Part shown: positions 7,851 to 15,928 of the stretch, one piece after another
Layout: each line of letters opens with the position of its first letter
Numbering within the stretch: the first letter of the stretch is position 1
Assembly (NCBI GenBank): GCA_016874135.1
Contig: VGVE01000027.1
Location: forward strand, 1 to 36,145
From: Gammaproteobacteria bacterium
Lineage (GTDB): Bacteria > Pseudomonadota > Gammaproteobacteria > Pseudomonadales > Azotimanducaceae
Length of the DNA stretch: 36,145 bases
Reading direction: 5' to 3'
Notes under the pieces: model-generated
Told to the model about the DNA's origin: nothing
The model's input: the letters and a program-made list of their open reading frames with translations, nothing else
Database searches by the model: none
Translations under genes and position numbers: made by a program

Positions 7851-8312
7851 ATGAAGAAGCTGCTGGTGGTGTACCACTCCAAAACCGGGCGAAACCGGAA
7901 ACTTGCGGAAGCGGTTTGTGCCGGGGCACACCATACCGACATCACCACCGTGGACGTACAGCAAGTCATGGCGCGTGAGGCCGGCCCTGATCATCTGCTC
8001 TCTGCGGACGCCGTCGTGCTGTGCACACCGGAGAACTTCGGTTACATGTCCGGGGCCATGAAGGACTTTTTTGACCGGACCTTCTATGAAGTGGAAGGCC
8101 GCCTCAAGCCCCTGCCGTGCTGCATCGTGATTGGTGCGGGGAACGATGGCAGCGGCGCATTGCGCGCCATTCGACGCATCATCGGCGGTTACCCGATGCG
8201 TGAAGTACAGCCCGAGATCCTGGTGATTGGCGAACCCGCCGAGGCGGATCTGGAACGTTGCCGGTCGCTGGGGCTGGCGATGGCCGCGGGTCTGGACTTA
8301 GGCCTCTGGTAA
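7851..8312 (+). CDS. Flavodoxin-like / NAD(P)H-dependent oxidoreductase family protein
   Basis: This 153-residue flavodoxin-fold protein begins with a first strand and phosphate loop, KKLLVVYHSKTGRNRKLAEAV (residues 2-22), expected to hold the FMN phosphate. The second FMN loop is CTPENFGYMSGAMKDFFDRTF (about 64-84), as in WrbA-like and NADPH-dependent FMN reductase proteins. It is cytoplasmic, probably a flavin-dependent reductase or electron carrier whose partner is unknown. The start is ATG 7851; the in-frame ATG 7833 lies within the promoter palindrome region and would add six non-family residues. It is divergent from threonine ammonia-lyase, and 90 bp separate it from the CoA-transferases. 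Confidence 0.83.
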   Translation: MKKLLVVYHSKTGRNRKLAEAVCAGAHHTDITTVDVQQVMAREAGPDHLLSADAVVLCTPENFGYMSGAMKDFFDRTFYEVEGRLKPLPCCIVIGAGNDGSGALRAIRRIIGGYPMREVQPEILVIGEPAEADLERCRSLGLAMAAGLDLGLW

Positions 8313-8402
8313 CGACGCGGTCTCCGCTTTGTCTCATCGAAACCTGCCTTGCGGTGGACACCATCGCCCGGTACGGTTCGGTGCCATCACCGAGGAGACT
8401 GT

Positions 8403-9629
8403 ATGCCGAGCGCACTGGCCGCTTACCGGATCTGCGACTTCACCGGACAACTGGCCGGCGCTGGCGCCACCAAATGGCTGGCCGCCTTCGGGGCTGAGGT
8501 CATTCGCATCGAAGACCCGGTACGGCAAGGCCGCTGGGACATTCTGCGCGGTAACCCTCCGTACAAGGATGAGCGCCGCGGCATCGATATGGGCGGTGCG
8601 TTCAACAATCACAATACGGACAAGCTCGGCATTACGCTCAATCTCAAAACAGACAAGGCGCGGGAAATCCTGCGCCGGTTGGTCGCCCTCTCCGATGTGG
8701 TGAGCGAGAACTTCGCGGCAGGGGTTCTGGAACGGTGGGGCTTCGGTTACGACGCCTTGCGTGCAATCCGGCCGGACATCATCTACGTCTCCAACTGCGG
8801 CTTTGGTCATCAGGGCCCTTACAGCCGCTTCAAGACCTGGGGTCCCATCGTGCAGGCGGTGAGTGGTTTGACCCACACTTCGGGTCTGCCGGATCAACCG
8901 CCCGCAGGGTGGGGCTATTCCTACATGGACCACACCGGTGGTTATTACATGGCCATGGCGATCCTCGCCGCGCTACTGCATCGGCAGCGCACCGGAGAGG
9001 GTCAGTGGGTTGACCTCGCCTGCACGGATGCGGCCCTGACGCTGAATGGTCCAGCGCTGCTCGACTGGACCGTGAACCAGCGAGGACTGCGTGTTGCACC
9101 TGTGTACAGCAATCGTGATCAGCACGGTTTCATGGCACCTCACAACATCTATCCCTGTGCGGGCGACGATGACTGGATCGCCATTGCCTGTCGCGACGAT
9201 GCCGAGTGGGCTTCGTTCTCCGCCCTCATCAATCAACCTTGGACTGGATCATTCTCAGGTCTCAGCGCGCGCCTCGAGGGCCAAGACGAACTCGACCGGT
9301 TGATCTCCGCGTGGACGAGTACCCGCGACAAGTTTGAAACCGAGTCTTTGCTGCGTGCTCACCATATCCCGGTCGGCGCCGTGCAGAAACCGTCAGAGCG
9401 TATCGATCGAGATGCCACCACTGGCCGGTTCGGCCTGTGGCCAACGGTTGAACATAGCGCCATCGGCAAGGTGCGCGTTGACGGTCAACCCATGCATTTC
9501 TCTGTTACGGACTGGCAACAGACCAGGGGAGCACCTTGCCTTTCCGAACATACCCGCCAGGTGCTGACCGGCCTGTTAGGGTACACCGATGCCGAAGTGG
9601 ATGCGTTTCAGGCCGAGGGCGTGCTGTGA
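8403..9629 (+). CDS. CaiB/BaiF family III CoA-transferase, catalytic Asp present
   Basis: This 408-residue family III CoA-transferase begins with the expected first strand and CoA loop (YRICDFTGQLAGAGATKWLAAFGAEVIRIEDP), and GITLNLKTDKAREILRRL follows. Asp176 in YSYMDHTGGYY is the predicted nucleophile that forms the acyl-aspartyl intermediate, and RQRTGEGQWVDLA follows as usual. Enzymes of this family move CoA between carboxylic acids such as formyl/oxalate, carnitine/crotonobetaine or succinyl/organic acid. ATG 8403 has GAGGAG 6 bases upstream (8392-8397); the earlier in-frame start at 8349 lacks support. Its stop overlaps the GTG of a second CoA-transferase, so the products may form a heteromer. 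Confidence 0.92.
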   Translation: MPSALAAYRICDFTGQLAGAGATKWLAAFGAEVIRIEDPVRQGRWDILRGNPPYKDERRGIDMGGAFNNHNTDKLGITLNLKTDKAREILRRLVALSDVVSENFAAGVLERWGFGYDALRAIRPDIIYVSNCGFGHQGPYSRFKTWGPIVQAVSGLTHTSGLPDQPPAGWGYSYMDHTGGYYMAMAILAALLHRQRTGEGQWVDLACTDAALTLNGPALLDWTVNQRGLRVAPVYSNRDQHGFMAPHNIYPCAGDDDWIAIACRDDAEWASFSALINQPWTGSFSGLSARLEGQDELDRLISAWTSTRDKFETESLLRAHHIPVGAVQKPSERIDRDATTGRFGLWPTVEHSAIGKVRVDGQPMHFSVTDWQQTRGAPCLSEHTRQVLTGLLGYTDAEVDAFQAEGVL

Positions 9630-10855
9630 GTGTGCTGAGCGGCATCCGCGTGATCGAAATCGCCCATGAACGCATCGCCTTTGCGGGCAAGCTGCTCGGC
9701 GAGCTCGGCGCCGATGTCATTCTCATCGAGCCACCTGAAGGGACACGGGCGCGGCATTACCCGCCCTTTGTGGACGATATCCCGGGTATCGAAACCAGCC
9801 TCTACTTTTGGCACTACAACGCCGGTAAACGGGGGATCACGCTGGACCTCGACACCTCCAACGGCGTGACAGAGCTGCACACGCTGCTGCGCACCGCTGA
9901 TGTGCTCATCGAGTCCGAAGCGTCCGAACGGGTGGCTTCGCTACGGCTCGATGCGAACACAACGGCGCGCACCAACCCGCGGTTGATTCATGTTGCAGTC
10001 ACGCCTTTTGGGCGGAGCGAACCCCTGAGTGACCTGCCGGAAGTCGACCTCACACTGATGGCCGCGGGTGGTCCGGTCTGGAGCTGTGGTTACGATGATC
10101 ATAGCCTGCCACCGTCACGCGGCTGGGGCTTTCAGGGGTATCAGACCGGCTGCCACTTCGCCGTGATGAGTGTGTTGACCGCCCTGCTATACCGCGGCAA
10201 CCAGCCTTCAGGCGGCGGGCAGTTCATCGATGTGTCGATCACCGCGGCCCTCAATGTCACCACGGAAGGCGCGTCCTATAACTGGCTAGTGGAGGGCAGC
10301 ACCTTGCAGCGCCAAACTGGCCGACACGCAAGCCTTAGGCCCACCGGTGAGACCCAAATGCAGTGTGCTGACGGACGCTGGGCCAACACCGGTGTACCGC
10401 CCCGGTTTCCGGTGGAGTTCGCCCGCTTGCTGGATTGGCTGCGCACGCTCGGGCTCGAGGATCAATTCCCGGAAGCTGTTTTTCTGGAGATGGGTGCCCA
10501 CTGGGAAGGTCCATTCGACCTTTCGAGAATCGGTGTTGACGACACCATTACTGCGGTCTTCGCAGCGGGGCGCGAAGCACTGCAACTGATCGCCCGGACG
10601 GTCCCTGCGCAGGCCTTCTTTGAAGGATGTCAGAACGCGGGTCTTGCGGTCGGGGTCATCAACAGTCCCGAAGAAGCCTTCGAGGATCCCCACTTCAAGG
10701 CACGGGGCATGCAGGTCCCACTCTATCGACCGGATCTGGACCGAACCGTGATCCATCCTGGGCCTCCCTTCAGCCTGCCGCTTTCGCCCTCACGGCTCCA
10801 GCGTCCTGCCCCGAGGCTCGGCGAACACAACCAGGAGATTGTTGGCGGATCCTGA
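9626..10855 (+). CDS. CaiB/BaiF family III CoA-transferase-like protein lacking the catalytic Asp
   Basis: This 409-residue paralogue of the preceding protein keeps the family fold: IRVIEIAHERIAFAGKLLGELGADVILIEPP at the N-terminus, NAGKRGITLDLDT (65-77), and GGGQFIDVSI after the central helix. At the alignment position of Asp176 of the partner it has Tyr172 (GFQGYQTGCHFAV), with no aspartate nearby. The start is GTG 9626, which overlaps the upstream stop as GTGA; a longer reading from 9536 would lie inside the previous gene. I infer either a non-catalytic subunit of a two-subunit CoA-transferase or a diverged enzyme using another residue. The C-terminal half (PEEAFEDPHFKARGM) is normal, so the gene is not degenerating. 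Confidence 0.9.
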   Translation: MSVLSGIRVIEIAHERIAFAGKLLGELGADVILIEPPEGTRARHYPPFVDDIPGIETSLYFWHYNAGKRGITLDLDTSNGVTELHTLLRTADVLIESEASERVASLRLDANTTARTNPRLIHVAVTPFGRSEPLSDLPEVDLTLMAAGGPVWSCGYDDHSLPPSRGWGFQGYQTGCHFAVMSVLTALLYRGNQPSGGGQFIDVSITAALNVTTEGASYNWLVEGSTLQRQTGRHASLRPTGETQMQCADGRWANTGVPPRFPVEFARLLDWLRTLGLEDQFPEAVFLEMGAHWEGPFDLSRIGVDDTITAVFAAGREALQLIARTVPAQAFFEGCQNAGLAVGVINSPEEAFEDPHFKARGMQVPLYRPDLDRTVIHPGPPFSLPLSPSRLQRPAPRLGEHNQEIVGGS

Positions 10856-10876
10856 CGGAACAAATTTCGCGCCTTT

Positions 10877-10894
10877 CCTGACTTGAGGGTCAGG
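10877..10894. other. Inverted repeat in leader of the MFS gene
   Basis: CCTGAC-TTGAGG-GTCAGG is a perfect 6-bp inverted repeat with a 6-base centre, between the CoA-transferase stop and the transporter start. It may be an operator, or a weak terminator without a T tract. TTGAGG could also act as a -35 box with TATCCT (10908-10913), though the spacer of 19 is long. The same centre ACTTGAGGGTCA recurs in an inverted repeat before lipA. Confidence 0.3.
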
Positions 10895-10928
10895 GACTTT
10901 GTAATCCTATCCTGCTAGTTTTGAATCC

Positions 10929-12395
10929 ATGCAAACCACCACCGCGGCACCGCCACTCACCACTACGCAGACGCTGTCATTCGGAATCGGTCAGATCGCG
11001 GAAGGCGTCAAGACCAGCGTTTTCGGCACCTTCCTGCTTTTTTACTACAACCAGGTGCTCGGCCTCGCAGCTGATCTTGCCGGTCTCGCCATTGCCCTGG
11101 CACTGATCTTTGATGCCATCACCGATCCCATGGCAGGCAGCATTTCCGATCGTTGGCGAAGCCGACTGGGCCGTCGCCATCCGTTCATCTACGTATCGGC
11201 AGTGCCTTTTGGACTGGCGTTCTATTTCACCTTTGCACCACCCGAGGCGTTGCTTGCTGCCGGGCAGACTGCGCTCTTCGTGTGGATGCTGGCTGGCACT
11301 GTGTTGGTGCGAGGCTCCATGACCCTGTACTACGTCCCGCACATGGCTTTAGGCGCGGAACTCTCAGAGGACTACGATGAACGCACCGTACTCGTCGCCA
11401 CGCGCCACTTTTTTGGTGCGCTCGGTTTTGTACTCGTGTTCATGCTGGGGTTCGGCTACTACTTTTCGCCGTCTCCGGAGTTTCCCAATGGCCAAACCAA
11501 TCCCGATGCTTATCCGCCTTTCATGTTACTGGTCGCGATTATCGCGAGCTCGGCAATCCTCATCACCGCACGAGGCACCCAGTCACGAATTCCTTGGCTG
11601 CCGCAACCCCGTGTCGATCAACCCAGGGTCCGCGCCATCGATGTGATTACGGAGGCCTACAGCTCGCTGAGTAACAGTTCGTTCCGCTGGATGCTGAGTG
11701 GCTTCATCATCATCATCGTGGTGTTCGGTGTTGCCGGCGCCACGGGTCTGTATCTGGGCACGTTCTTCTGGAAGCTCAACCAGTTCCAGATCCTGCTCAC
11801 CGCACTCGCGGGGCCTGTGGGCAGCATGCTCGGGTACATGCTTTCCGGCCGCTTCTTTCGCTGGCTGGATAAACGTAACGCGATGATCGCCGGAGGAGCT
11901 GCGTGGATGACCATCCACTCAGCCCCAATCCTACTCTACCTTGCCGGCTGGATGCCGGAACCCGGCTCCTGGCCACTCGCCATCGTATTGACCCTTGGTA
12001 CGACTCTGGCGGGTGCCTGTATCGGCCAGCTGATCGTCGGCTCCCACACCACCATGGCGGACATCGCCGACGAACAGGAACTCGCCACCGACCTGCGCCA
12101 GGAAGGCGTGTTTTTTGGTGCATCCGCTTTTGCCACCAAGTGTTCAGGTGCCCTTGGCAGCTGGATTGCGGGGCTCGTACTCGTAGCGATTGACTGGCCG
12201 GTGGGACAGGCCATCAGAACTGCGGAAGACATTCCCCTCGAGACGATGATCTCCCTAGCGATCATCGCCGGTCCTGTTTCAGCGGTCCTCGCCATACCGG
12301 GACTTCTGTGCCTACGTGGCTATCGACTCAACAGGCAACGCCTTGCTGAAATCCAGGCGATCCTGCGGGAAAACCGCCTGGTCCGCTCTTCATGA
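10929..12395 (+). CDS. MFS transporter of the GPH (glycoside-pentoside-hexuronide:cation symporter) type
   Basis: This 488-residue inner-membrane protein has about 12 hydrophobic helices. The hallmark of the GPH/MFS_2 family is the first cytoplasmic loop: DAITDPMAGSISDRWRSRLGRRHPFI (about residues 60-85), with Asp, Arg-rich turn and RRHPF. The helix 1 segment LSFGIGQIAEGVKTSVFGTF is also typical. Known members carry melibiose, glucuronides or xylosides with Na+ or H+. In catabolic loci of this kind the substrate may instead be another organic acid or glycoside. It follows two CoA-transferases and overlaps the next gene by ATGA, so a role in uptake of their substrate is plausible but not shown. 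Confidence 0.9.
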   Translation: MQTTTAAPPLTTTQTLSFGIGQIAEGVKTSVFGTFLLFYYNQVLGLAADLAGLAIALALIFDAITDPMAGSISDRWRSRLGRRHPFIYVSAVPFGLAFYFTFAPPEALLAAGQTALFVWMLAGTVLVRGSMTLYYVPHMALGAELSEDYDERTVLVATRHFFGALGFVLVFMLGFGYYFSPSPEFPNGQTNPDAYPPFMLLVAIIASSAILITARGTQSRIPWLPQPRVDQPRVRAIDVITEAYSSLSNSSFRWMLSGFIIIIVVFGVAGATGLYLGTFFWKLNQFQILLTALAGPVGSMLGYMLSGRFFRWLDKRNAMIAGGAAWMTIHSAPILLYLAGWMPEPGSWPLAIVLTLGTTLAGACIGQLIVGSHTTMADIADEQELATDLRQEGVFFGASAFATKCSGALGSWIAGLVLVAIDWPVGQAIRTAEDIPLETMISLAIIAGPVSAVLAIPGLLCLRGYRLNRQRLAEIQAILRENRLVRSS

Positions 12396-13561
12396 GTGCA
12401 CCGGAAGTCCGCCTGCATGAGCGCATCGCAGATATCGATGCCGGGTTGTGGGACAGCTGCGCCAACAGTGACGGGGAATTCAATCCTTTCCTGAGCCATG
12501 CGTTTCTCAAGGCACTTGAAGACAGCGGCAGCGTGGGCGGTCGAAGCGGCTGGCGACCAATGCATGTGGAAGTACGACAGAACCAGGCGCTGATCGGCTT
12601 CGTGCCGTTGTACGCCAAAGGTCACTCTCAGGGTGAATACGTGTTTGACCACAACTGGGCCGATGCCTACCAGCGCGCCGGTGGCCGTTATTACCCGAAG
12701 CTGCAGTGTTCAGTACCCTTCACACCGGCAACCGGTCGCCGCGTATTGCCGGTGCGTGATGAAGCTGGCCTGGAAGCAACCCTCTTCACCGCGCTGGCCG
12801 CGGTGCTCGAACAAACGGAGCTGTCATCGCTGCACGTCACTTTCATGACGGAGTCGCAGTGGAATCGCGCCGGCGGGAAGGGCTATCTGCAACGCATCGA
12901 CCAACAGTTCCATTGGCACAATCGCGGCTATGCAAGCTTCGAAGATTTTCTCGCCGAACTTACCTCTAAGAAGCGCAAGGATCTCAGACGTGAACGGCGG
13001 GATGCGCTGGCATCCGGCATCGAGGTCGAATGGGTAACGGGCAACGACCTCACCGAGGCGCACTGGGACGCATTCTTCCAGTTCTACATGGATACCGGAT
13101 CGCGCAAGTGGGGTAGCCCCTACCTCACGAGAGAGTTCTTCAGCGAGATCAACCGGACGTTTGCCGCGCACACTCTGCTGATCCTCTGCAAGCGGGAGGG
13201 ACGGTACATCGCCGGCGCCCTGAACTTCATCGGCAGCCAGACGCTCTACGGCCGCAACTGGGGTTGTACCGAGTACCACCCCTTTCTTCACTTCGAGACC
13301 TGTTACTACCAGGCCATCGACTTTGCCATCTCCCGCGGGCTCCAACGGGTGGAAGCAGGGGCGCAGGGACAACACAAGATCGCTCGGGGCTATGAACCAC
13401 AGGCAACCTGGAGCGCCCACTGGATCCGGGATGAAGGGTTTCGTGATGCGGTCGCCCGTTACCTCGTCAGGGAACGGCAACACGTGCAGGCGGACATTGA
13501 GTGGGTTGCGGAGCACCTGCCGTTCCGGCAGGAAACATCGGGAGACGGCAGCGCCACTTAG
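12392..13561 (+). CDS. DUF482/peptidogalycan (FemAB/GNAT-like) acyltransferase-family protein
   Basis: This 389-residue protein is of the DUF482 family (GNAT/FemAB-like fold). Typical segments are the N-terminal EFNPFLSHAFLKALEDSGSVG, then EYVFDHNWADAYQRAGGRYYPKLQCSVPFTPATG (about residues 77-110), KKRKDLRRERRDA (near 192), and the C-terminal HKIARGYEP. The family is annotated as peptidogalycan biosynthesis/recognition or N-acetyltransferase but has no settled reaction. The fold suggests transfer of an acyl or aminoacyl group. ATG 12392 overlaps the transporter stop as ATGA, so it is translated with a GPH symporter. It converges on the SDR gene, with 62 featureless bases between. Confidence 0.87.
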   Translation: MSAPEVRLHERIADIDAGLWDSCANSDGEFNPFLSHAFLKALEDSGSVGGRSGWRPMHVEVRQNQALIGFVPLYAKGHSQGEYVFDHNWADAYQRAGGRYYPKLQCSVPFTPATGRRVLPVRDEAGLEATLFTALAAVLEQTELSSLHVTFMTESQWNRAGGKGYLQRIDQQFHWHNRGYASFEDFLAELTSKKRKDLRRERRDALASGIEVEWVTGNDLTEAHWDAFFQFYMDTGSRKWGSPYLTREFFSEINRTFAAHTLLILCKREGRYIAGALNFIGSQTLYGRNWGCTEYHPFLHFETCYYQAIDFAISRGLQRVEAGAQGQHKIARGYEPQATWSAHWIRDEGFRDAVARYLVRERQHVQADIEWVAEHLPFRQETSGDGSAT

Positions 13562-13623
13562 TCCATCCGTTGTTCACCTCCAGGACTACTGATCACCCAA
13601 CCGGGCTTAACGCCGCGTGCGTG

Positions 13624-14373
13624 TTACCACTTCTCCGACCAGGGACGCAGCACCACCTCGAATGCCCAGGTGGATCGATGTTGCCAGTGCAGCTGCAGAT
13701 AGAGATCAGCGATCCGGTCCGGATGCGCCATATTGTCGTTTTCCGTCGGCCCCGCAAGCCAATGGGCGCGTGAACCGTCTTCCCGTTCCCAGCCGATGGC
13801 TGCATCGATAGGCACGTGGGCCACATGGATGCCCTGCGGCATCAGTTCCCGGGCCATGCTCTCTGCAAGACCCGCTTTGCCATGGGAGGCCGCGGCAAAG
13901 GCGCCGCTGCGCGGAAAGCCCTTGAACGCGGCACTGGCATTGGTGAACAGGATCGTGCCCCGATGACCTTCGCGCGCCTCGAGCTCAAGCATGGCCTTCG
14001 CTGCCTGCTGACCGACCAGGAAGGCACTGAAAGTCGAATTGAGGAGGGTCGTGTGGAAGGCATCGGTACTGACCTCGGTGATCGTCTTGCGAAACGCATC
14101 CGCGGGTCGACCATCAATGTTGTGAACCACCAGGCGCGGTGCTCCGACCAGCTCCTTCGTCCGGCTGAACAGTGTCGCCACGGACACGGCATCAGCTGCA
14201 TCACACGGAATCAGCGTGACACCCGCATCGTCGCGAAGCATTTGCAGCGCAGGTTTGTCGATGTTCCGCGCGGCCACTACCACCCGCATGCCCTGTGCTC
14301 GAAATAGCCGCGCGCAACTGGCGCTGATGCCGGGGCCACCGCCGACGATGAGGGCTGTTTCCGTGGTTGTCAT
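13624..14373 (-). CDS. SDR-family protein lacking the catalytic tyrosine
   Basis: This 249-residue Rossmann-fold SDR has a glycine-rich loop (VGGGPGISASCARLF, residues 10-24), Asn85 in VVHNIDG and catalytic-position Ser147 (FTNASAAF). Where classical SDRs have YxxxK, this has Ala162-Ser-His-Gly-Lys166 (GAFAAASHGKAGL). The lysine is kept and the tyrosine is lost. The following SMARELMPQGIHVAHVPIDAAI is typical of a subgroup of SDRs often found with fatty-acid or steroid catabolism genes. It may use another acid, or bind nucleotide without classical turnover. AGGAG lies 6 bases before ATG 14373. It is transcribed alone, divergent from asnS. Confidence 0.87.
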   Translation of the reverse strand: MTTTETALIVGGGPGISASCARLFRAQGMRVVVAARNIDKPALQMLRDDAGVTLIPCDAADAVSVATLFSRTKELVGAPRLVVHNIDGRPADAFRKTITEVSTDAFHTTLLNSTFSAFLVGQQAAKAMLELEAREGHRGTILFTNASAAFKGFPRSGAFAAASHGKAGLAESMARELMPQGIHVAHVPIDAAIGWEREDGSRAHWLAGPTENDNMAHPDRIADLYLQLHWQHRSTWAFEVVLRPWSEKW

Positions 14374-14394
14374 CGGATTCTCCTGTTGTCCTGT

Positions 14395-14424
14395 CTACCG
14401 TTGCCCTTTCTACGATTGCCCTTC
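14395..14424. repeat. Imperfect 15-bp tandem duplication in intergenic region
   Basis: Two adjacent 15-bp units, CTACCGTTGCCCTTT and CTACGATTGCCCTTC, match at 12 of 15 positions. They lie in the 136-bp divergent region between the SDR and asnS. This looks like replication slippage followed by drift. The rest of this region shows TATCAT at 14490-14495 as a possible asnS -10 box, without a convincing -35. Confidence 0.6.
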
Positions 14425-14509
14425 GACTGTACAGCGGATTGTGTACTGATGCGCTCGGACAACGTCCATTCCGCTGAGCTGACCTGCGTTATCATCACAG
14501 GCTACTTCT

Positions 14510-15898
14510 ATGTCCCTGCCAATCATGACCCAGAGCATCCTCGACCTTCGCACCACATCAATCGGTACCGACGTCACCATCCAAGGCTGGGTACGTAGCA
14601 AGAGGACTTCCAAAGGCGGCTTCAGCTTCATTCACGTCTATGACGGTTCCTGTTTTGCACCCGTGCAGGTGGTTGCGGATGGCAACCTTGCAAACTATGC
14701 AACCGATGTGGAGCGACTCGGCACGGGGTGTTCAGTCCGGATCCGCGGGCGTCTGGTCGCTTCCACCGGTGGCGGTCAGGACCGGGAAATACAGGCAAGA
14801 GAGATCGAGGTCCTGGGTTGGGTGGACGATCCGGAAACGTACCCCATCGCCAAGAAGCGCCATACATTCGAGTACCTGCGCACTGTCGCGCACCTGCGCC
14901 CGCGCACCAACACCTTCGGTGCCATCGCCCGGCTCCGGCACGCCATTGCCAAAGCGGTGCACGACTATTTCACCGAACATGGTTTCCTCTGGGTCAACAC
15001 GCCCATCATCACCGCGAGTGACTGCGAAGGTGCCGGTGAGCTCTTCCGGGTATCGACGCTGGATGCCATCGCGCGCGGTCAGACCGACTTCAGCGCCGAC
15101 TTCTTCGGTGCTGAGACCTTTCTGACCGTATCCGGCCAGCTCAACGTCGAAACGTTCTGCTGCGCGCTGTCAAAGGTCTATACCTTCGGGCCGACGTTTC
15201 GGGCCGAGAACTCCAATACGACCCGTCATCTCGCCGAATTCTGGATGATCGAACCGGAGATCGCCTTCGCGGACCTCGATACCGACGCGCGCCTCGCCGA
15301 GGACTTCCTGCGTTTTATCATTCGCCGGTTGCTCGACCGCAATGGTGAAGACCTGGCCTTCTTCAATCAACAGATCGATAAAGGGGTGCTCGCCCGATTG
15401 GAGCAAGTCGCGAATACGCCCTTTGTACGAATGGACTACACGGAAGCGGTTGCGATTTTGGAGAAGTGTGGCCGCGCCTTCGAATTTCCCGTGCAGTGGG
15501 GACTCGACCTGCAATCCGAACACGAGCGGTACCTTTGCGAACATCACGTCGGCGGTCCGGTTGTGCTCGTGAATTATCCGAAAGAGATCAAGGCGTTCTA
15601 TATGCGGCAGAACGATGACGGTCGAACGGTTGCGGCCATGGATGTCCTCGTACCAGGGGTGGGTGAAATCATCGGCGGCAGCCAGCGCGAGGAGAGGCAG
15701 GACCGGCTCGATGTTCGCCTCAAGGAACTCGGCCTCGAGGAGAGTCTCTGGTGGTACCGGGATCTGCGTCGCTACGGCACGGTTGCACACGCCGGTTTTG
15801 GTCTCGGGCTTGAGCGTCTGGTGCTCTATATCACCGGCATGGAGAACATCCGCGACGTGATCCCGTTTCCGCGGGTGCCGAACCATGCCGCGTTCTGA
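14510..15898 (+). CDS. asnS: Asparaginyl-tRNA synthetase
   Basis: This 462-residue class IIb aminoacyl-tRNA synthetase charges tRNA-Asn with asparagine in the cytoplasm. An N-terminal OB-fold anticodon-binding domain (about residues 1-110; [20 protein letters not shown]) precedes the catalytic core. Motif 1 lies around [19 protein letters not shown], motif 2 at [22 protein letters not shown], and motif 3 at [21 protein letters not shown] near the C-terminus. The length equals that of the enterobacterial enzyme, and nothing suggests AspS or AsnA. I take ATG 14510 because ACAGG lies 8 bases upstream; ATG 14525 is an alternative five codons in. The ABC exporter pair follows after 30 bp. Confidence 0.96.
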   Translation: MSLPIMTQSILDLRTTSIGTDVTIQGWVRSKRTSKGGFSFIHVYDGSCFAPVQVVADGNLANYATDVERLGTGCSVRIRGRLVASTGGGQDREIQAREIEVLGWVDDPETYPIAKKRHTFEYLRTVAHLRPRTNTFGAIARLRHAIAKAVHDYFTEHGFLWVNTPIITASDCEGAGELFRVSTLDAIARGQTDFSADFFGAETFLTVSGQLNVETFCCALSKVYTFGPTFRAENSNTTRHLAEFWMIEPEIAFADLDTDARLAEDFLRFIIRRLLDRNGEDLAFFNQQIDKGVLARLEQVANTPFVRMDYTEAVAILEKCGRAFEFPVQWGLDLQSEHERYLCEHHVGGPVVLVNYPKEIKAFYMRQNDDGRTVAAMDVLVPGVGEIIGGSQREERQDRLDVRLKELGLEESLWWYRDLRRYGTVAHAGFGLGLERLVLYITGMENIRDVIPFPRVPNHAAF

Positions 15899-15928
15899 CA
15901 AACCGCTCTCCGCAGTTACCGCGCCACC

